Of a stretch of 64,000 bases of DNA, positions 44,092 through 53,380 are shown in pieces; positions within the stretch are counted from its first letter, which is position 1, and each line of letters starts with the position of its first letter. This DNA comes from Holdemania sp. Marseille-P2844. GTDB taxonomy: Bacteria; Bacillota_I; Bacilli_A; Erysipelotrichales; Erysipelotrichaceae. Both the position numbers and the translations under genes were made by a program. The stretch is from positions 124,001-188,000 of the forward strand of contig NZ_LT635451.1 of NCBI RefSeq assembly GCF_900120005.1. Direction: 5' to 3'. The notes below the pieces were generated by a model, which had not been told where the DNA came from, made no database searches, and was given only the letters and a program-made list of their open reading frames with translations.

Positions 44092-45027
44092 ATGGATGAA
44101 AAACAAAAAATAGCGACAACGATATACCGCCCTGATGGGCAGCCGCGGGCAATCTTCCAGATTTCGCACGGGATGGCGGAACACCGGCTGCGGTATGCGG
44201 AATTCGCACAGAATCTGGCTAAACTGGGCTTTGTGGTGGTGACCAGCGATCACCGCGGTCATGGCGGATCCGCTGCCAGTCCTGAGGAGCTGGGTTATTT
44301 CAACAAGCATAAGGGTTGGCAGAAATGCGTCAACGATCTGTATGAGCTGATGATTCAGGTGAAGCAGGAATATCCGGATGTGCCGGTAATCCTGTTCGGT
44401 CACAGCATGGGTTCGATCATGGCCCGCAGCTTTGTCAAACGCTACGACGCGCTGCTGAACGGACTGATCCTGTGCGGCGCGCCGAATTACAACCCGGCCG
44501 CCTCGGCCGGCCGGGTTATGGCCAAGACGATCATGGCGCTCAAGGGTGATCATTACCGCAGCAAGCTGCTCGATCAGCTGGTGCAGGGCTCCTTCAACAA
44601 GCAGATCCCCAATCCGCGCACGCCGTTAGACTGGCTGAGCAAGAACCCGGACAATGTCGACGCGTACATCGCCGATCCGCTGTGCGGATTCCGGTTTACC
44701 GCTTCGGCGTTTGACGATATGTTTTACGGGATTCAGGATATGCACGATCTGATGCGCTGGAATCTCAAGAACCCGAAGCTGCCGATTCTGTTTATCGCCG
44801 GCGGGGATGATCCGGTGACCGGCGGCCGCAAGGGACTGGAAAGCTCAGCGGCAACGCTGCGGGAAGCCGGCTATGATGACATCGAAATGCGGGTGTTCAA
44901 GAGTCTGCGTCATGAGCTGCTCAACGAAAAAGAAAAGGATCAGGTCGTTGCGGAGATCCTTGACTGGTCAGCCCGCAAGATCCCCGGCTGCGCCGATCTG
45001 CGGCAGGGAGAACAAGTCGGTCAGTAA
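44092..45027 (+). CDS. alpha/beta-hydrolase, lysophospholipase-like
   Basis: 311-aa serine hydrolase of the monoacylglycerol lipase type: QISHGMAEHRLRY, DHRGHGGS, nucleophile GHSMGSIMAR, acid in FIAGGDDPV, His in SLRHELLNE. No signal peptide. ATG 44092 with GAGGTG upstream. Divergent from tmcAL. Confidence 0.88.
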   Translation: MDEKQKIATTIYRPDGQPRAIFQISHGMAEHRLRYAEFAQNLAKLGFVVVTSDHRGHGGSAASPEELGYFNKHKGWQKCVNDLYELMIQVKQEYPDVPVILFGHSMGSIMARSFVKRYDALLNGLILCGAPNYNPAASAGRVMAKTIMALKGDHYRSKLLDQLVQGSFNKQIPNPRTPLDWLSKNPDNVDAYIADPLCGFRFTASAFDDMFYGIQDMHDLMRWNLKNPKLPILFIAGGDDPVTGGRKGLESSAATLREAGYDDIEMRVFKSLRHELLNEKEKDQVVAEILDWSARKIPGCADLRQGEQVGQ

Positions 45028-45171
45028 GCTGTAAATTTCTGCTTTCATTTCCGCTGTCCAACGTTTTCCAACCTGCGAAAAACCCCGGTGTTAAGCTTTA
45101 AAAGTTATCATTGACTTTAGCTGGGTTTTTACATATAATAAAGGCTGTTAACGAAATAGGGTGAACTGCGC

Positions 45172-45675
45172 GTGAAATGGTCTAAAACTGAACTGATCAA
45201 TCAAGGGAATCAAGAACTCACAATTAACGAGGCTGTGACGTTTGATCCGGAAAGTTTGGCGAGTGACCGCCTGCGGGATTTGAAAAACGTGACGGTGACC
45301 GGCAGCGGACATTACGATCCGTCGCGGCAGCGTTTCGAGGCAGATCTCAAGGTCACGGGTGATATGGTGGTTCCCTGCGCGGTGTCGTTGGAAGACGTCA
45401 TCGTGCCGTTTGAGACTTCTTCTCACGAAGTGTTCTCTTTCCTTCCGTGCGAGGAAGATGAGGTTCATGTTCTGAAGAAGGATGTACTTGAACTCTACCC
45501 GGTCGTCTTTCAGCTGATCCTGGCCGAAGTCCCGCTCAAGGTTGTTAAAAGCGGAATTTCCTATCCCAAGGGAGAAGGCTGGGAAGTCATCAGGGAAGAA
45601 GATTACAACCGGCAGAAGAAACAAGAAATTGACCCTCGTTTAGCGAAACTGAAAGAATTCAAGTTTGATGATTAG
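45172..45675 (+). CDS. DUF177/YceD-family protein
   Basis: 167-aa protein needed for 23S rRNA accumulation in relatives. Two-part beta domain with GHYDPSRQRFEADLKVTGDMVVPCAVSLE, acidic linker, then KKQEIDPRLAKLKEF at the end. GTG start. Linked directly to rpmF (13 nt), the conserved pairing. Confidence 0.9.
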   Translation: MKWSKTELINQGNQELTINEAVTFDPESLASDRLRDLKNVTVTGSGHYDPSRQRFEADLKVTGDMVVPCAVSLEDVIVPFETSSHEVFSFLPCEEDEVHVLKKDVLELYPVVFQLILAEVPLKVVKSGISYPKGEGWEVIREEDYNRQKKQEIDPRLAKLKEFKFDD

Positions 45676-45688
45676 GAGGTGCTGACAC

Positions 45689-45844
45689 ATGGCTGTACAA
45701 CAGAGAAGAAATTCGAAGACAAGAAAGGCAAAACGCAGAACGCATTTCAAGCTGACGGCTCCGACGCTGGTTAAATGCCCGGCTTGCGGAGAATACAAGC
45801 TGCCGCATCGCGTTTGCTCCTGCGGTTCCTACAACGGCAAATAA
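45689..45844 (+). CDS. rpmF: 50S ribosomal protein L32
   Basis: 51 aa, [20 protein letters not shown] start and the zinc-binding CPAC...CSCG pattern (Cys 30, 33, 43, 45), so the zinc-dependent form of L32. Ribosome site AGGAGGTG 9 nt before ATG. Confidence 0.95.
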   Translation: MAVQQRRNSKTRKAKRRTHFKLTAPTLVKCPACGEYKLPHRVCSCGSYNGK

Positions 45845-45848
45845 AACA

Positions 45849-45890
45849 AAAAGAAGATATCGGAAAAGGTTTCCGGTGTCTTTTTTTATT
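45849..45890 (+). terminator. rpmF terminator
   Basis: Imperfect stem AAAAAGAAGATATCGGAAA with TTTCCGGTGTCTTTTTTT. Confidence 0.8.
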
Positions 45891-46042
45891 CTTGTAGATA
45901 AGTTGAAAATAATTCAATTAGATTAAGAAACAGGACTTGATTTATTCTGACACATTTCGACAAAAAGCCTGTGTTTAAGCCAAATGGTAAAAATTGGTTA
46001 ACAAATTATGACAACTTAATGACGTTTTATTAAAATAAATTC

Positions 46043-46105
46043 TTGGCATTTGCGGGGACGGTGTTATAATTGTGGTATGAAGTGGCATAAAGTGGTAGAT
46101 TGTGG
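46043..46105 (+). promoter_or_regulatory. dcw promoter with four MraZ boxes
   Basis: -35 TTGGCA (46043-46048), 16-bp spacer, -10 TATAAT (46065-46070). GTGG repeats start at 46072, 46082, 46092 and 46102, exactly 10 bp apart, just after the -10. This matches known MraZ operators with direct repeats in 10-bp steps, so MraZ likely controls its own cluster. Confidence 0.88.
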
Positions 46106-46115
46106 GTGATTGATC

Positions 46116-46547
46116 ATGTTCATGGGCGAATATCGGCACAACATTGACGCCAAGGGCAGAATGATCATTCCTGCCCGCTTTCGCGATGAGCTTGGCAATC
46201 GCTTCGTCGTGACCCGCGGTCTGGACGGCTGTCTGCGCACCTATACAATGGCGCAGTGGGACGCCGTGTTCGAACAGCTGAAACGGCTGCCTTCGACCAA
46301 GCGGGAAACCCGGATGTACATTCACATGCTGACGTCGAAAGCGTCGGAATGCGAACTGGACAGCCAGGGACGAATTCTGCTTCCCGCCGCTTTGATCACC
46401 GAGTCCGGAATTGAAAAAGAATGCGTCGTGGTCGGGGTTGCCGATCACGTGGAAATCTGGGCCAAGGAACGCTGGGACAACTACTATGACGAAGCCAGTG
46501 CTTCGTTTGAGGATGTTGCCGAACAGCTCACGGAGTTTCTTATATGA
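46116..46547 (+). CDS. mraZ: transcriptional regulator MraZ
   Basis: 143 aa, double SpoVT/AbrB-like fold. GEYRHNIDAKGRMIIPARFRDEL in the first half and ECELDSQGRILLPAALITESGIEKECVVVGVADHVEIWAKERW in the second. First gene of the cluster; ATG 46116 follows GTGGGTGA. Overlaps rsmH by 4 nt. Confidence 0.96.
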   Translation: MFMGEYRHNIDAKGRMIIPARFRDELGNRFVVTRGLDGCLRTYTMAQWDAVFEQLKRLPSTKRETRMYIHMLTSKASECELDSQGRILLPAALITESGIEKECVVVGVADHVEIWAKERWDNYYDEASASFEDVAEQLTEFLI

Positions 46548-47482
46548 CAAGACATTACAGTGTATTGCTTCAGGAGTCCATCGACGCCCTGAACTGCCAA
46601 TCTGACGGTATTTATGTTGACGGCACATTAGGCCGCGGCGGCCACAGTCTGGAAATTGCCCGCCGCTTGCAGACCGGTCATCTCTACGCGTTCGACCTTG
46701 ACGAACAGGCGCTGGCGGAATCCGCTCAGCGATTAGCCGAAGTCAGCGACCGCGTGACGCTGATCCGCGCCAATTTCGCGCAGATGCGCGAGGAGTTGAA
46801 CGCGCGGGGCGTGCTGAGCGTCGACGGTGTGGTCATGGATCTGGGCGTTTCCTCGCCGCAGTTTGACGACGGCGAACGGGGATTCAGCTACCGCTACGAC
46901 GCCCGTCTGGATATGCGCATGGATCAGAGTCAGCCGTGCTCGGCCTGGAATCTGGTCAACGAACTTGATGAAAAAGAACTGAGCGCGCTGCTGTGGAAAT
47001 ACGGCGAGGAAAGCTATTCCCGTCCGATCGCCCGGCAGATCGTGCGGGCCCGCGCCCTGCATCCGATCGACACGACTTTCGAGTTGGTCGACGTGATCAA
47101 AAAGGCGCTGCCGGCGAAAGTGCTCAATAAGAAGGGACATCCGGCCAAGCAGACGTTTCAGGCTTTGCGGATCGCCGTCAACGGCGAACTGGAATCGCTG
47201 GAAACCGGCCTGCGGGCGGCGATGTCGTTAGTCAAACCGGGCGGCCGGATCGCCGTCATCACCTTTCATTCGCTGGAGGATAGGATCGTGAAGGAAACCT
47301 TCCGTCAGGCGTCCAGCGTTGAAAAAATCGACCCGCGGATTCCCTTGCTGCCAAGTCAGATCCGGCAGCCGGACTTCCGTCTGGTCAGCCGCAAGCCGAT
47401 TTTGCCAGGCGAGGAGGAGCTTGCGGAAAACAATCGTTCACATTCCGCGAAATTACGCGTATTAGAAAGGATAGGGGATTAG
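46544..47482 (+). CDS. rsmH: 16S rRNA (cytosine-1402 N4) methyltransferase RsmH
   Basis: 312 aa. HYSVLLQESIDALN, VDGTLGRGGHS (SAM motif), DLGVSSPQFDDGERGFSYR, KGHPAKQTFQALRIAVN and FHSLEDRIVK are diagnostic. Coupled to mraZ. Confidence 0.97.
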   Translation: MTRHYSVLLQESIDALNCQSDGIYVDGTLGRGGHSLEIARRLQTGHLYAFDLDEQALAESAQRLAEVSDRVTLIRANFAQMREELNARGVLSVDGVVMDLGVSSPQFDDGERGFSYRYDARLDMRMDQSQPCSAWNLVNELDEKELSALLWKYGEESYSRPIARQIVRARALHPIDTTFELVDVIKKALPAKVLNKKGHPAKQTFQALRIAVNGELESLETGLRAAMSLVKPGGRIAVITFHSLEDRIVKETFRQASSVEKIDPRIPLLPSQIRQPDFRLVSRKPILPGEEELAENNRSHSAKLRVLERIGD

Positions 47483-47486
47483 AATC

Positions 47487-47789
47487 ATGGCTAAGTTAGT
47501 GAAAAAGAAGAAGAAGCTAAGGTTAGAAGGATTGGCTGCAGTGCTGCTTTTTTTCGCCTCAGTTTGTTATGTTTCTTCTTCATTATTCTTAAGAACTTAC
47601 AATAACTCATTGAGCGCGCGTCAGCAGAGCGTATCCCGCGACATCGCGGCACTGCAGACTGAGAACGACGCGTTAAAGATTGAAGTCCAGAGCTTGAGCA
47701 CGCGCGACCGCGTCACCGGCATTGCGGCCGAGGACGGCATGACACAAAATCAGGGGAATATTGTGACAATCGCCAAAACTGGAGAGTAA
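47487..47789 (+). CDS. ftsL: FtsL-like cell division protein
   Basis: 100-aa bitopic protein: Lys-rich cytoplasmic start, one transmembrane helix (about 13-34), then a coiled coil (SLSARQQSVSRDIAALQTENDALKIEVQ). Position between rsmH and a PBP gene supports FtsL. Acts in the divisome with FtsB/DivIC. Confidence 0.85.
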   Translation: MAKLVKKKKKLRLEGLAAVLLFFASVCYVSSSLFLRTYNNSLSARQQSVSRDIAALQTENDALKIEVQSLSTRDRVTGIAAEDGMTQNQGNIVTIAKTGE

Positions 47790-47794
47790 TTCTC

Positions 47795-49978
47795 ATGCGG
47801 CAAAGCAATCGCATGATCCTGCTGATCCTGGCGACGATTCTGTTGATCAGCACTTTGGTCACGGCGAATGTTTTTTTAGTGGCCGTCGTGAAGGTCCACG
47901 CCCGCAGCGGAACGGATCTGACCGATTATGTTTCCGCCAGCAACGTGCACAGGACGGTTCAGCAGGCCCGAAGGGGATATATTTTAGACCGCAACGGAAC
48001 GATCATCGCGCAGGACAACGTGACCTACAACATCATCGCTATTCTGGATAAAAACCGCCAGAGCCGCAAGGGCGAGATCGCTTATGTCGACGATCCGCTG
48101 GCCACGGCGCGTGCGCTGGCGCCGATTTTAGGCATGGAGGAATCGACGCTTTACGGCTATCTGACCAAGAACGCCAAACAGGTGGAGCTTGGCAGCAAAG
48201 GGCGCAATCTGCCGCGGGAAACCAAGGAAGCGATCGAAGCGCTGGATCTCAACGGGATTGAATTTGTGCAAACGACAAAGCGGTCCTATCCGTTAGGCAC
48301 GTTTGCTTCCTATCTGATCGGCTTCGCGCAGGCGGACGACGACGGGGAAGTCAGCGGCCGGATGGGCATCGAACAATATATGAATGCCGCGCTGAGCGGC
48401 GAGGATGGTTATAAACGCTATCAGGCGGATAAAAACGGCAACATTCTGCCGGGCATGAAGATGGAAGAAAAGAGCGCCGTCAATGGCAACGACGTGATTT
48501 TAACGCTGGATCAGGGGATTCAGGAAGCGTTGGAAACGGCGTTCATGCAGACGCAGGCCGAGTTTAACCCGGAAAAGGTGTGGGGTTCGGTCATGGAAGT
48601 CGAAACCGGCAAGATCCTGGCATGGGGCCAGTCGCCGTCGTTTGATCCGAACACGATGAATATTGATGATTACGTCAATTATGTATCGCAGATGCCTTAT
48701 GAACCGGGCTCGACGATGAAGGTTTTCACCTATGCCGCAGCGATCGACAGCGGAGCGTATGACGGCAGCGTGCTGGTGGACAGCTCGAAGTTCTGTTACG
48801 CGGCGGCCAACCGGAAGCCGTACCGCGTTTCCCAGGGTGATTCCCGCAAGATCGGCTGCATCGGCAACGCCTCGGGCAAAAGCTGGGGCATGATCCCTTA
48901 CGATCTGGGCTTAGTCTATTCGTCCAACGTCGTGACTGCGAGCATCATTACGAATTTAATTGAACCGTCGGTCTATGAGGAGTATCTCGACCGCTTCGGT
49001 TTTTTCAAGCTGGTCGATACCGACGGTATTGCGGAAAGCACCGGCGTGAAGAATTTCACCTGGCCGGCGGACAAGCTGGCGCTGACCTACGGGCAGGGCT
49101 CGACCGTCACGATGCTGCAGATGATCCAGGCCTATTCCGCGATTTTCAACGACGGCACGATGGTCAAGCCGTACGTCATCGACCAGGTGCGTTCCTCCTA
49201 TGACGATCAGAATGTGCTGTATCAGGGCCAGACGCAGGTTGTCGGCAATCCGATCAGCGTCGAAACCTCCAGGCAGGTCCAGCAGCTGATGTACGACACA
49301 GCCAACCGCGAGGACGGCACCGCCCGGTTCTATCAGATTCCGGAAACGACGATCATCGCCAAAACCGGAACCACCCAGCTGGCGGCGGTCGGCGGGGGCG
49401 GCTACAGCACTGGCAAGACGATCGTTTCGCTGATGGCGGCGATGCCGGCGGAGGATCCGAAGGTCCTGGTGTATTATGCCTTCCAGGCCGATTATGATAA
49501 GAACGCGCACGTCAAATCCGACGCGATCAAATCGGTGCTGCGCAAGGTTGCGATGACCTACAATTTTGCCGGGCAGCAGGACGTCAGCGAGCCGAGCACG
49601 CCGTCGGCGGAAATCGTACCGATTCATGAATCCACGATGCCGTCGCTGATCAATCACACGTTAACCTACGCGCAGAACAAGCTGGCCGACAGCGAATGCG
49701 ATGTGATCGTCTTGGGCGGAGGCGAGGAGATCATCGACCAGTTCCCGCAGGCCGGCGAGATGGTGGTGACGCGCCAGAAGGTTTTCCTGCTGACGGACAC
49801 CTATCAGATCACGATGCCCGATATGAACAGCTGGACGCGCAAGGAGGTCAGCGGTTTCTGGAAGGCCAGCGGTCTGCCGGTCAAGATCGAAGGCTACGGC
49901 AAGGTCGTTTCCCAGAATATTCCGCCGGGGACATTGGTCAACAAGCAGACGGCGATCGAGGTCGTGCTGCAGGAATAG
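47795..49978 (+). CDS. class B penicillin-binding protein with PASTA domains (FtsI/PBP2-like)
   Basis: 727 aa, single N-terminal membrane helix (7-31), dimerisation domain, then transpeptidase with STMK (306-309), SSN (376-378) and KTGT (523-526). Two PASTA-like repeats at the end (about 610-727). Septal peptidoglycan cross-linking is the likely role from its position directly after ftsL. Confidence 0.93.
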   Translation: MRQSNRMILLILATILLISTLVTANVFLVAVVKVHARSGTDLTDYVSASNVHRTVQQARRGYILDRNGTIIAQDNVTYNIIAILDKNRQSRKGEIAYVDDPLATARALAPILGMEESTLYGYLTKNAKQVELGSKGRNLPRETKEAIEALDLNGIEFVQTTKRSYPLGTFASYLIGFAQADDDGEVSGRMGIEQYMNAALSGEDGYKRYQADKNGNILPGMKMEEKSAVNGNDVILTLDQGIQEALETAFMQTQAEFNPEKVWGSVMEVETGKILAWGQSPSFDPNTMNIDDYVNYVSQMPYEPGSTMKVFTYAAAIDSGAYDGSVLVDSSKFCYAAANRKPYRVSQGDSRKIGCIGNASGKSWGMIPYDLGLVYSSNVVTASIITNLIEPSVYEEYLDRFGFFKLVDTDGIAESTGVKNFTWPADKLALTYGQGSTVTMLQMIQAYSAIFNDGTMVKPYVIDQVRSSYDDQNVLYQGQTQVVGNPISVETSRQVQQLMYDTANREDGTARFYQIPETTIIAKTGTTQLAAVGGGGYSTGKTIVSLMAAMPAEDPKVLVYYAFQADYDKNAHVKSDAIKSVLRKVAMTYNFAGQQDVSEPSTPSAEIVPIHESTMPSLINHTLTYAQNKLADSECDVIVLGGGEEIIDQFPQAGEMVVTRQKVFLLTDTYQITMPDMNSWTRKEVSGFWKASGLPVKIEGYGKVVSQNIPPGTLVNKQTAIEVVLQE

Positions 49979-50000
49979 ATGTTTCATCCTTTACAAACAA

Positions 50001-50033
50001 AGAAAGATCCGCATGAGCGCGGGTCTTTTTTCA
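50001..50033 (+). terminator. terminator between the two PBP genes
   Basis: AGATCCGC-ATGA-GCGCGGGTCT with a TTTTTT run. Possibly attenuates rather than fully ends transcription, since the cluster continues. Confidence 0.65.
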
Positions 50034-50056
50034 TAGGATGAAACAGAGGTGATCGG

Positions 50057-51973
50057 ATGCTGAGCACACGGATAAAAAAACGCATCAACAAAATCGTGAT
50101 CGGCGGCACGGTCATTTTTGCCTTGATCATCGGCAAGCTGGCTTACGTTCAGATTCTGGATCGGGAAACGCTGTTTTCCAAAGCGCAGGATTTATGGGAG
50201 CGGGATTTCCCAGTATCCGGACTGCGCGGGAATGTTCTGGACATCAATGGCGAAGTGCTGGCGACAGATATTCCTTCGACGTCGGTCATGGTTGTTCCGG
50301 CCCAGATCACCGATCCCGACAGCACCGCCCAGCAGCTGGCGGACATTCTGGAAACGGAAAAAGAGAACATCTACAAGCAGATCACCCGCAAGGTTTCGAC
50401 TCAGCGGATCGTCCCTTACGGCCGGCTGATTTCCAACGAACAGGCCAAGGCGATCGACCATCTGGATCTGACCGGCGTGTATCTGGTGCAGGACTCGCTG
50501 CGCTATTATCCCAACGGCGCCTACCTGGCGCAGGTGCTCGGCTTTACCGGCGTGGACAATCAGGGGCTGGCCGGACTGGAGCTGCAATATGAGGAAATTT
50601 TAAAAGCGAATAAGGGAAGTATGAAAATTCCATTCGACGCGAAGGGCCATCCGGTGAAAATCTATTCCGAGCGCTATGAAGCGCCGGGCCAGGGAATGGA
50701 CGTCATGCTGACAATCGACACGCGGATTCAAAGTATTCTGGAGCGCGAGCTGAACAACGCGATGGAACGCTATAACCCGGATTCTGCCTGGGGACTGGCG
50801 ATGAACCCCAACACCGGCGAAATTCTGGCGATGGTGTCGAAGCCGGACTTTGATCCCAATCATTACCAGGACTACGACGAATCCGTCTACAACCGCAACC
50901 TGCCGGTCTGGATGAGCTATGAACCGGGTTCGACGTTTAAAACGGTGACGTTTTCCGCGGGGCTGGAGGAAGGACTGTTCGATATGGAACACGACGGTTA
51001 TTACGACCGCGGTTATGAAATCGTCGAAGGCGCGCGCTTAAAGTCGTGGAAAGCCGGCGGTCATGGTCAGCAGACCTACATGCAATGCCTGCAGAATTCG
51101 TCCAATCCCTGCTTTGTGCACATCGCCCAGATGCTGGGCGGCGATAATCTGAGTAAATATCTTGATGCCTTCGGCTTCGGTCAGAAAACCGGCGTCGATC
51201 TGCCGGGCGAGGCCAAGGGCATCCTGTTCAATGCCGACGACTGGGGCTTGCTGGAACAGTCAACAACGGGTTTCGGCCAGGGCATTTCCGTCACGGCGAT
51301 CCAGCTGGTCACGGCCTTCTGCGCAATCGTCAACGGCGGGACGCTGTACCAGCCGTATATCACCAAGGCGATCCTGCATCCGACGACCAAGGATCCGATC
51401 GTCGAGGTGAAGCCCAACGCCGTGCGCCAGGTCATCAGCGAGGATACCAGCTTCAAGATGCGCTATGCGCTGGAAAGCGTCGTGGCGTTAGGCGGAGCGA
51501 AGGGGGCGTATATCGACGGCTACAAGATCGGCGGCAAGACCGGTACAGCCCAGAAGGCGAAGGACGGCGCGTATCTGAGCGGCGAGTACATTCTGTCGAC
51601 GATCGCCGCGGCTCCAATCGACGATCCGCAGATCGTCGTGTATATCGCGCTGGATGCGCCAAAGTCCAACATTCAGTACGGCGGCACCGTCGTTTCCCCG
51701 ATCGTGCGCAACGTGCTGGAAGATGTGCTGACACTCTATGAGGTCAGGCGAACCGACGATCAGATGGCGAAGATCAAGCTGTGGACCGATCCGGTGACCA
51801 TCGAGGTCGGCGATTATATCGGCAAGGAATACAAAAAGGTAAAAAACGAAAATCTGAAGCTGGTCAAGATCGGCGAGGGCGACGTCGTCGTTGACCAGCT
51901 GCCGAGTCCGGGGGTGAAAATTGATGAACAAGGAACAGTCTGGCTCTACTGCCCGGCGGCGTCGGCTGAATGA
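50057..51973 (+). CDS. second class B PBP, SpoVD-like, with PASTA domain
   Basis: 638 aa, N-terminal membrane helix (13-32), transpeptidase motifs STFK (292-295), SSN (348-350), KTGT (494-497), one C-terminal PASTA unit (about 578-635). In Bacillus the pbpB-spoVD pair has the same order, where SpoVD makes spore cortex; here it could have the same role. Overlaps murE by 50 nt. Confidence 0.92.
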   Translation: MLSTRIKKRINKIVIGGTVIFALIIGKLAYVQILDRETLFSKAQDLWERDFPVSGLRGNVLDINGEVLATDIPSTSVMVVPAQITDPDSTAQQLADILETEKENIYKQITRKVSTQRIVPYGRLISNEQAKAIDHLDLTGVYLVQDSLRYYPNGAYLAQVLGFTGVDNQGLAGLELQYEEILKANKGSMKIPFDAKGHPVKIYSERYEAPGQGMDVMLTIDTRIQSILERELNNAMERYNPDSAWGLAMNPNTGEILAMVSKPDFDPNHYQDYDESVYNRNLPVWMSYEPGSTFKTVTFSAGLEEGLFDMEHDGYYDRGYEIVEGARLKSWKAGGHGQQTYMQCLQNSSNPCFVHIAQMLGGDNLSKYLDAFGFGQKTGVDLPGEAKGILFNADDWGLLEQSTTGFGQGISVTAIQLVTAFCAIVNGGTLYQPYITKAILHPTTKDPIVEVKPNAVRQVISEDTSFKMRYALESVVALGGAKGAYIDGYKIGGKTGTAQKAKDGAYLSGEYILSTIAAAPIDDPQIVVYIALDAPKSNIQYGGTVVSPIVRNVLEDVLTLYEVRRTDDQMAKIKLWTDPVTIEVGDYIGKEYKKVKNENLKLVKIGEGDVVVDQLPSPGVKIDEQGTVWLYCPAASAE

Positions 51974-53363
51974 GCTGCTGCGGGTGATTGGCATTGAAAC
52001 GGAAGACGCGACGGAGCTGACCGCACTCAGCGACCGGGCGCAGGAAATCGGCCGGGACGGGTTGTTTGTCGCGCTGCGGGGCGACCGCGCGGATGGACGG
52101 CAATGGGCTGACGCGGTGCGCTCGCGCGGCGGGTACGTGCTCAGCGATCAGCCGGGGGAACGGACGATCGTGCATCCCGATCCGCGTGCAGTCTATCCGC
52201 TGCTGCTGCAGGCGTATTACGATTATCCGGCGCTGAAGCTGACGATGATCGGCGTGACCGGCACCAATGGCAAAAGCACGGTTACCCAGCTGCTTTACGA
52301 CATGTTAAACGGCGCCGGGCGGCGCTGTTGTCTGATCGGCACCGGGCGGATTGTGATCGGCGATGAAATTCGCTTCAGTCCGAATACGACGCCCGATCCG
52401 CTGACGTTAACGCGCTTGCTGGACGAAGCGGTGAGACGGGGGATTGATACCGTGATCATGGAGGTCAGCTCCCAGGCGCTGGCGATGCACCGGGTCGACG
52501 GGCTGTTGTTCGATCTGGCGGTGCTGACAAATCTGAAACAGGATCATTTGGATTATCACAAGACATTAAAAGCGTATCAGCGGGCGAAATTCATGTTGTT
52601 TGAGAAATTGAAAGAGAAAGGGACGGCGATTTTGAATCAGGACGACCCGGTGACGCAGCGCTGGCTGGGACAGCTGCACCGGCCGGTGTTTACCTATGGC
52701 CGGGACAGCGTCAATTTCCGGATTCATCCGGTCGCGGAAACGCTGGATTCGATCACGTTTGATCTCAACGGCCACCGCGTCGAAGCGCCGCTGGCCGGAA
52801 TCTTTAATGAAGGGAATCTGGCAGCCGCACTGGCCTGCGGGTTCGCGCTGGATATCCCCTGGGCGGCGATGCTGGAGTTCGCGCGTCATGCGGCGTTACC
52901 GGAAGGCCGGATGGAAATCGTATGCCAGCAGCCGGTGCTGGCCGTCGTCGACTACGCGCACACCGCCAGCGCACTGGAAGCGATGCTGAAGCACTGGCGT
53001 AAGGTGGCGGATGGGCGGCATACCCGTTTAAGCGTGGTGTTTGGCTGCGGCGGGGATCGGGAGGCGGATAAACGCCCGCTGATGGGCCGGATCGCCTGCA
53101 CCTATGCCGATCAGGTTGTGTTATGCGACGACAATCCGCGCACCGAGGATCCAGATCGAATTCTGGCGCAGATTGCCGCGGGCTGCGACGGCTCTGAGAA
53201 AATCATCCGCGACCGGGCGGAAGCAATAAAATTTGTACTCGACGGCGCGCAAACTGATGATATAATAGTAGTCGCTGGAAAAGGCGGGGAGACTTCCCTG
53301 ATCCAGAACACGGCAAAGACTTGCCCCAGCGACCGCACGTTGATCGAGCGGTACTTCGGGTAA
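51924..53363 (+). CDS. murE: UDP-MurNAc-tripeptide synthetase MurE
   Basis: 479-aa ligase adding the third amino acid. ATP motif GVTGTNGKST, EVSSQALAMHRV, GIFNEGNLAAALA, DYAHTASALE. The specificity motif DDNPR (402-406) is the meso-diaminopimelate type. ATG 51924 begins inside the PBP gene after GGGGGTGAAAA. Confidence 0.94.
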   Translation: MNKEQSGSTARRRRLNELLRVIGIETEDATELTALSDRAQEIGRDGLFVALRGDRADGRQWADAVRSRGGYVLSDQPGERTIVHPDPRAVYPLLLQAYYDYPALKLTMIGVTGTNGKSTVTQLLYDMLNGAGRRCCLIGTGRIVIGDEIRFSPNTTPDPLTLTRLLDEAVRRGIDTVIMEVSSQALAMHRVDGLLFDLAVLTNLKQDHLDYHKTLKAYQRAKFMLFEKLKEKGTAILNQDDPVTQRWLGQLHRPVFTYGRDSVNFRIHPVAETLDSITFDLNGHRVEAPLAGIFNEGNLAAALACGFALDIPWAAMLEFARHAALPEGRMEIVCQQPVLAVVDYAHTASALEAMLKHWRKVADGRHTRLSVVFGCGGDREADKRPLMGRIACTYADQVVLCDDNPRTEDPDRILAQIAAGCDGSEKIIRDRAEAIKFVLDGAQTDDIIVVAGKGGETSLIQNTAKTCPSDRTLIERYFG

Positions 53364-53380
53364 GCGGGGAGGACAGAAAC

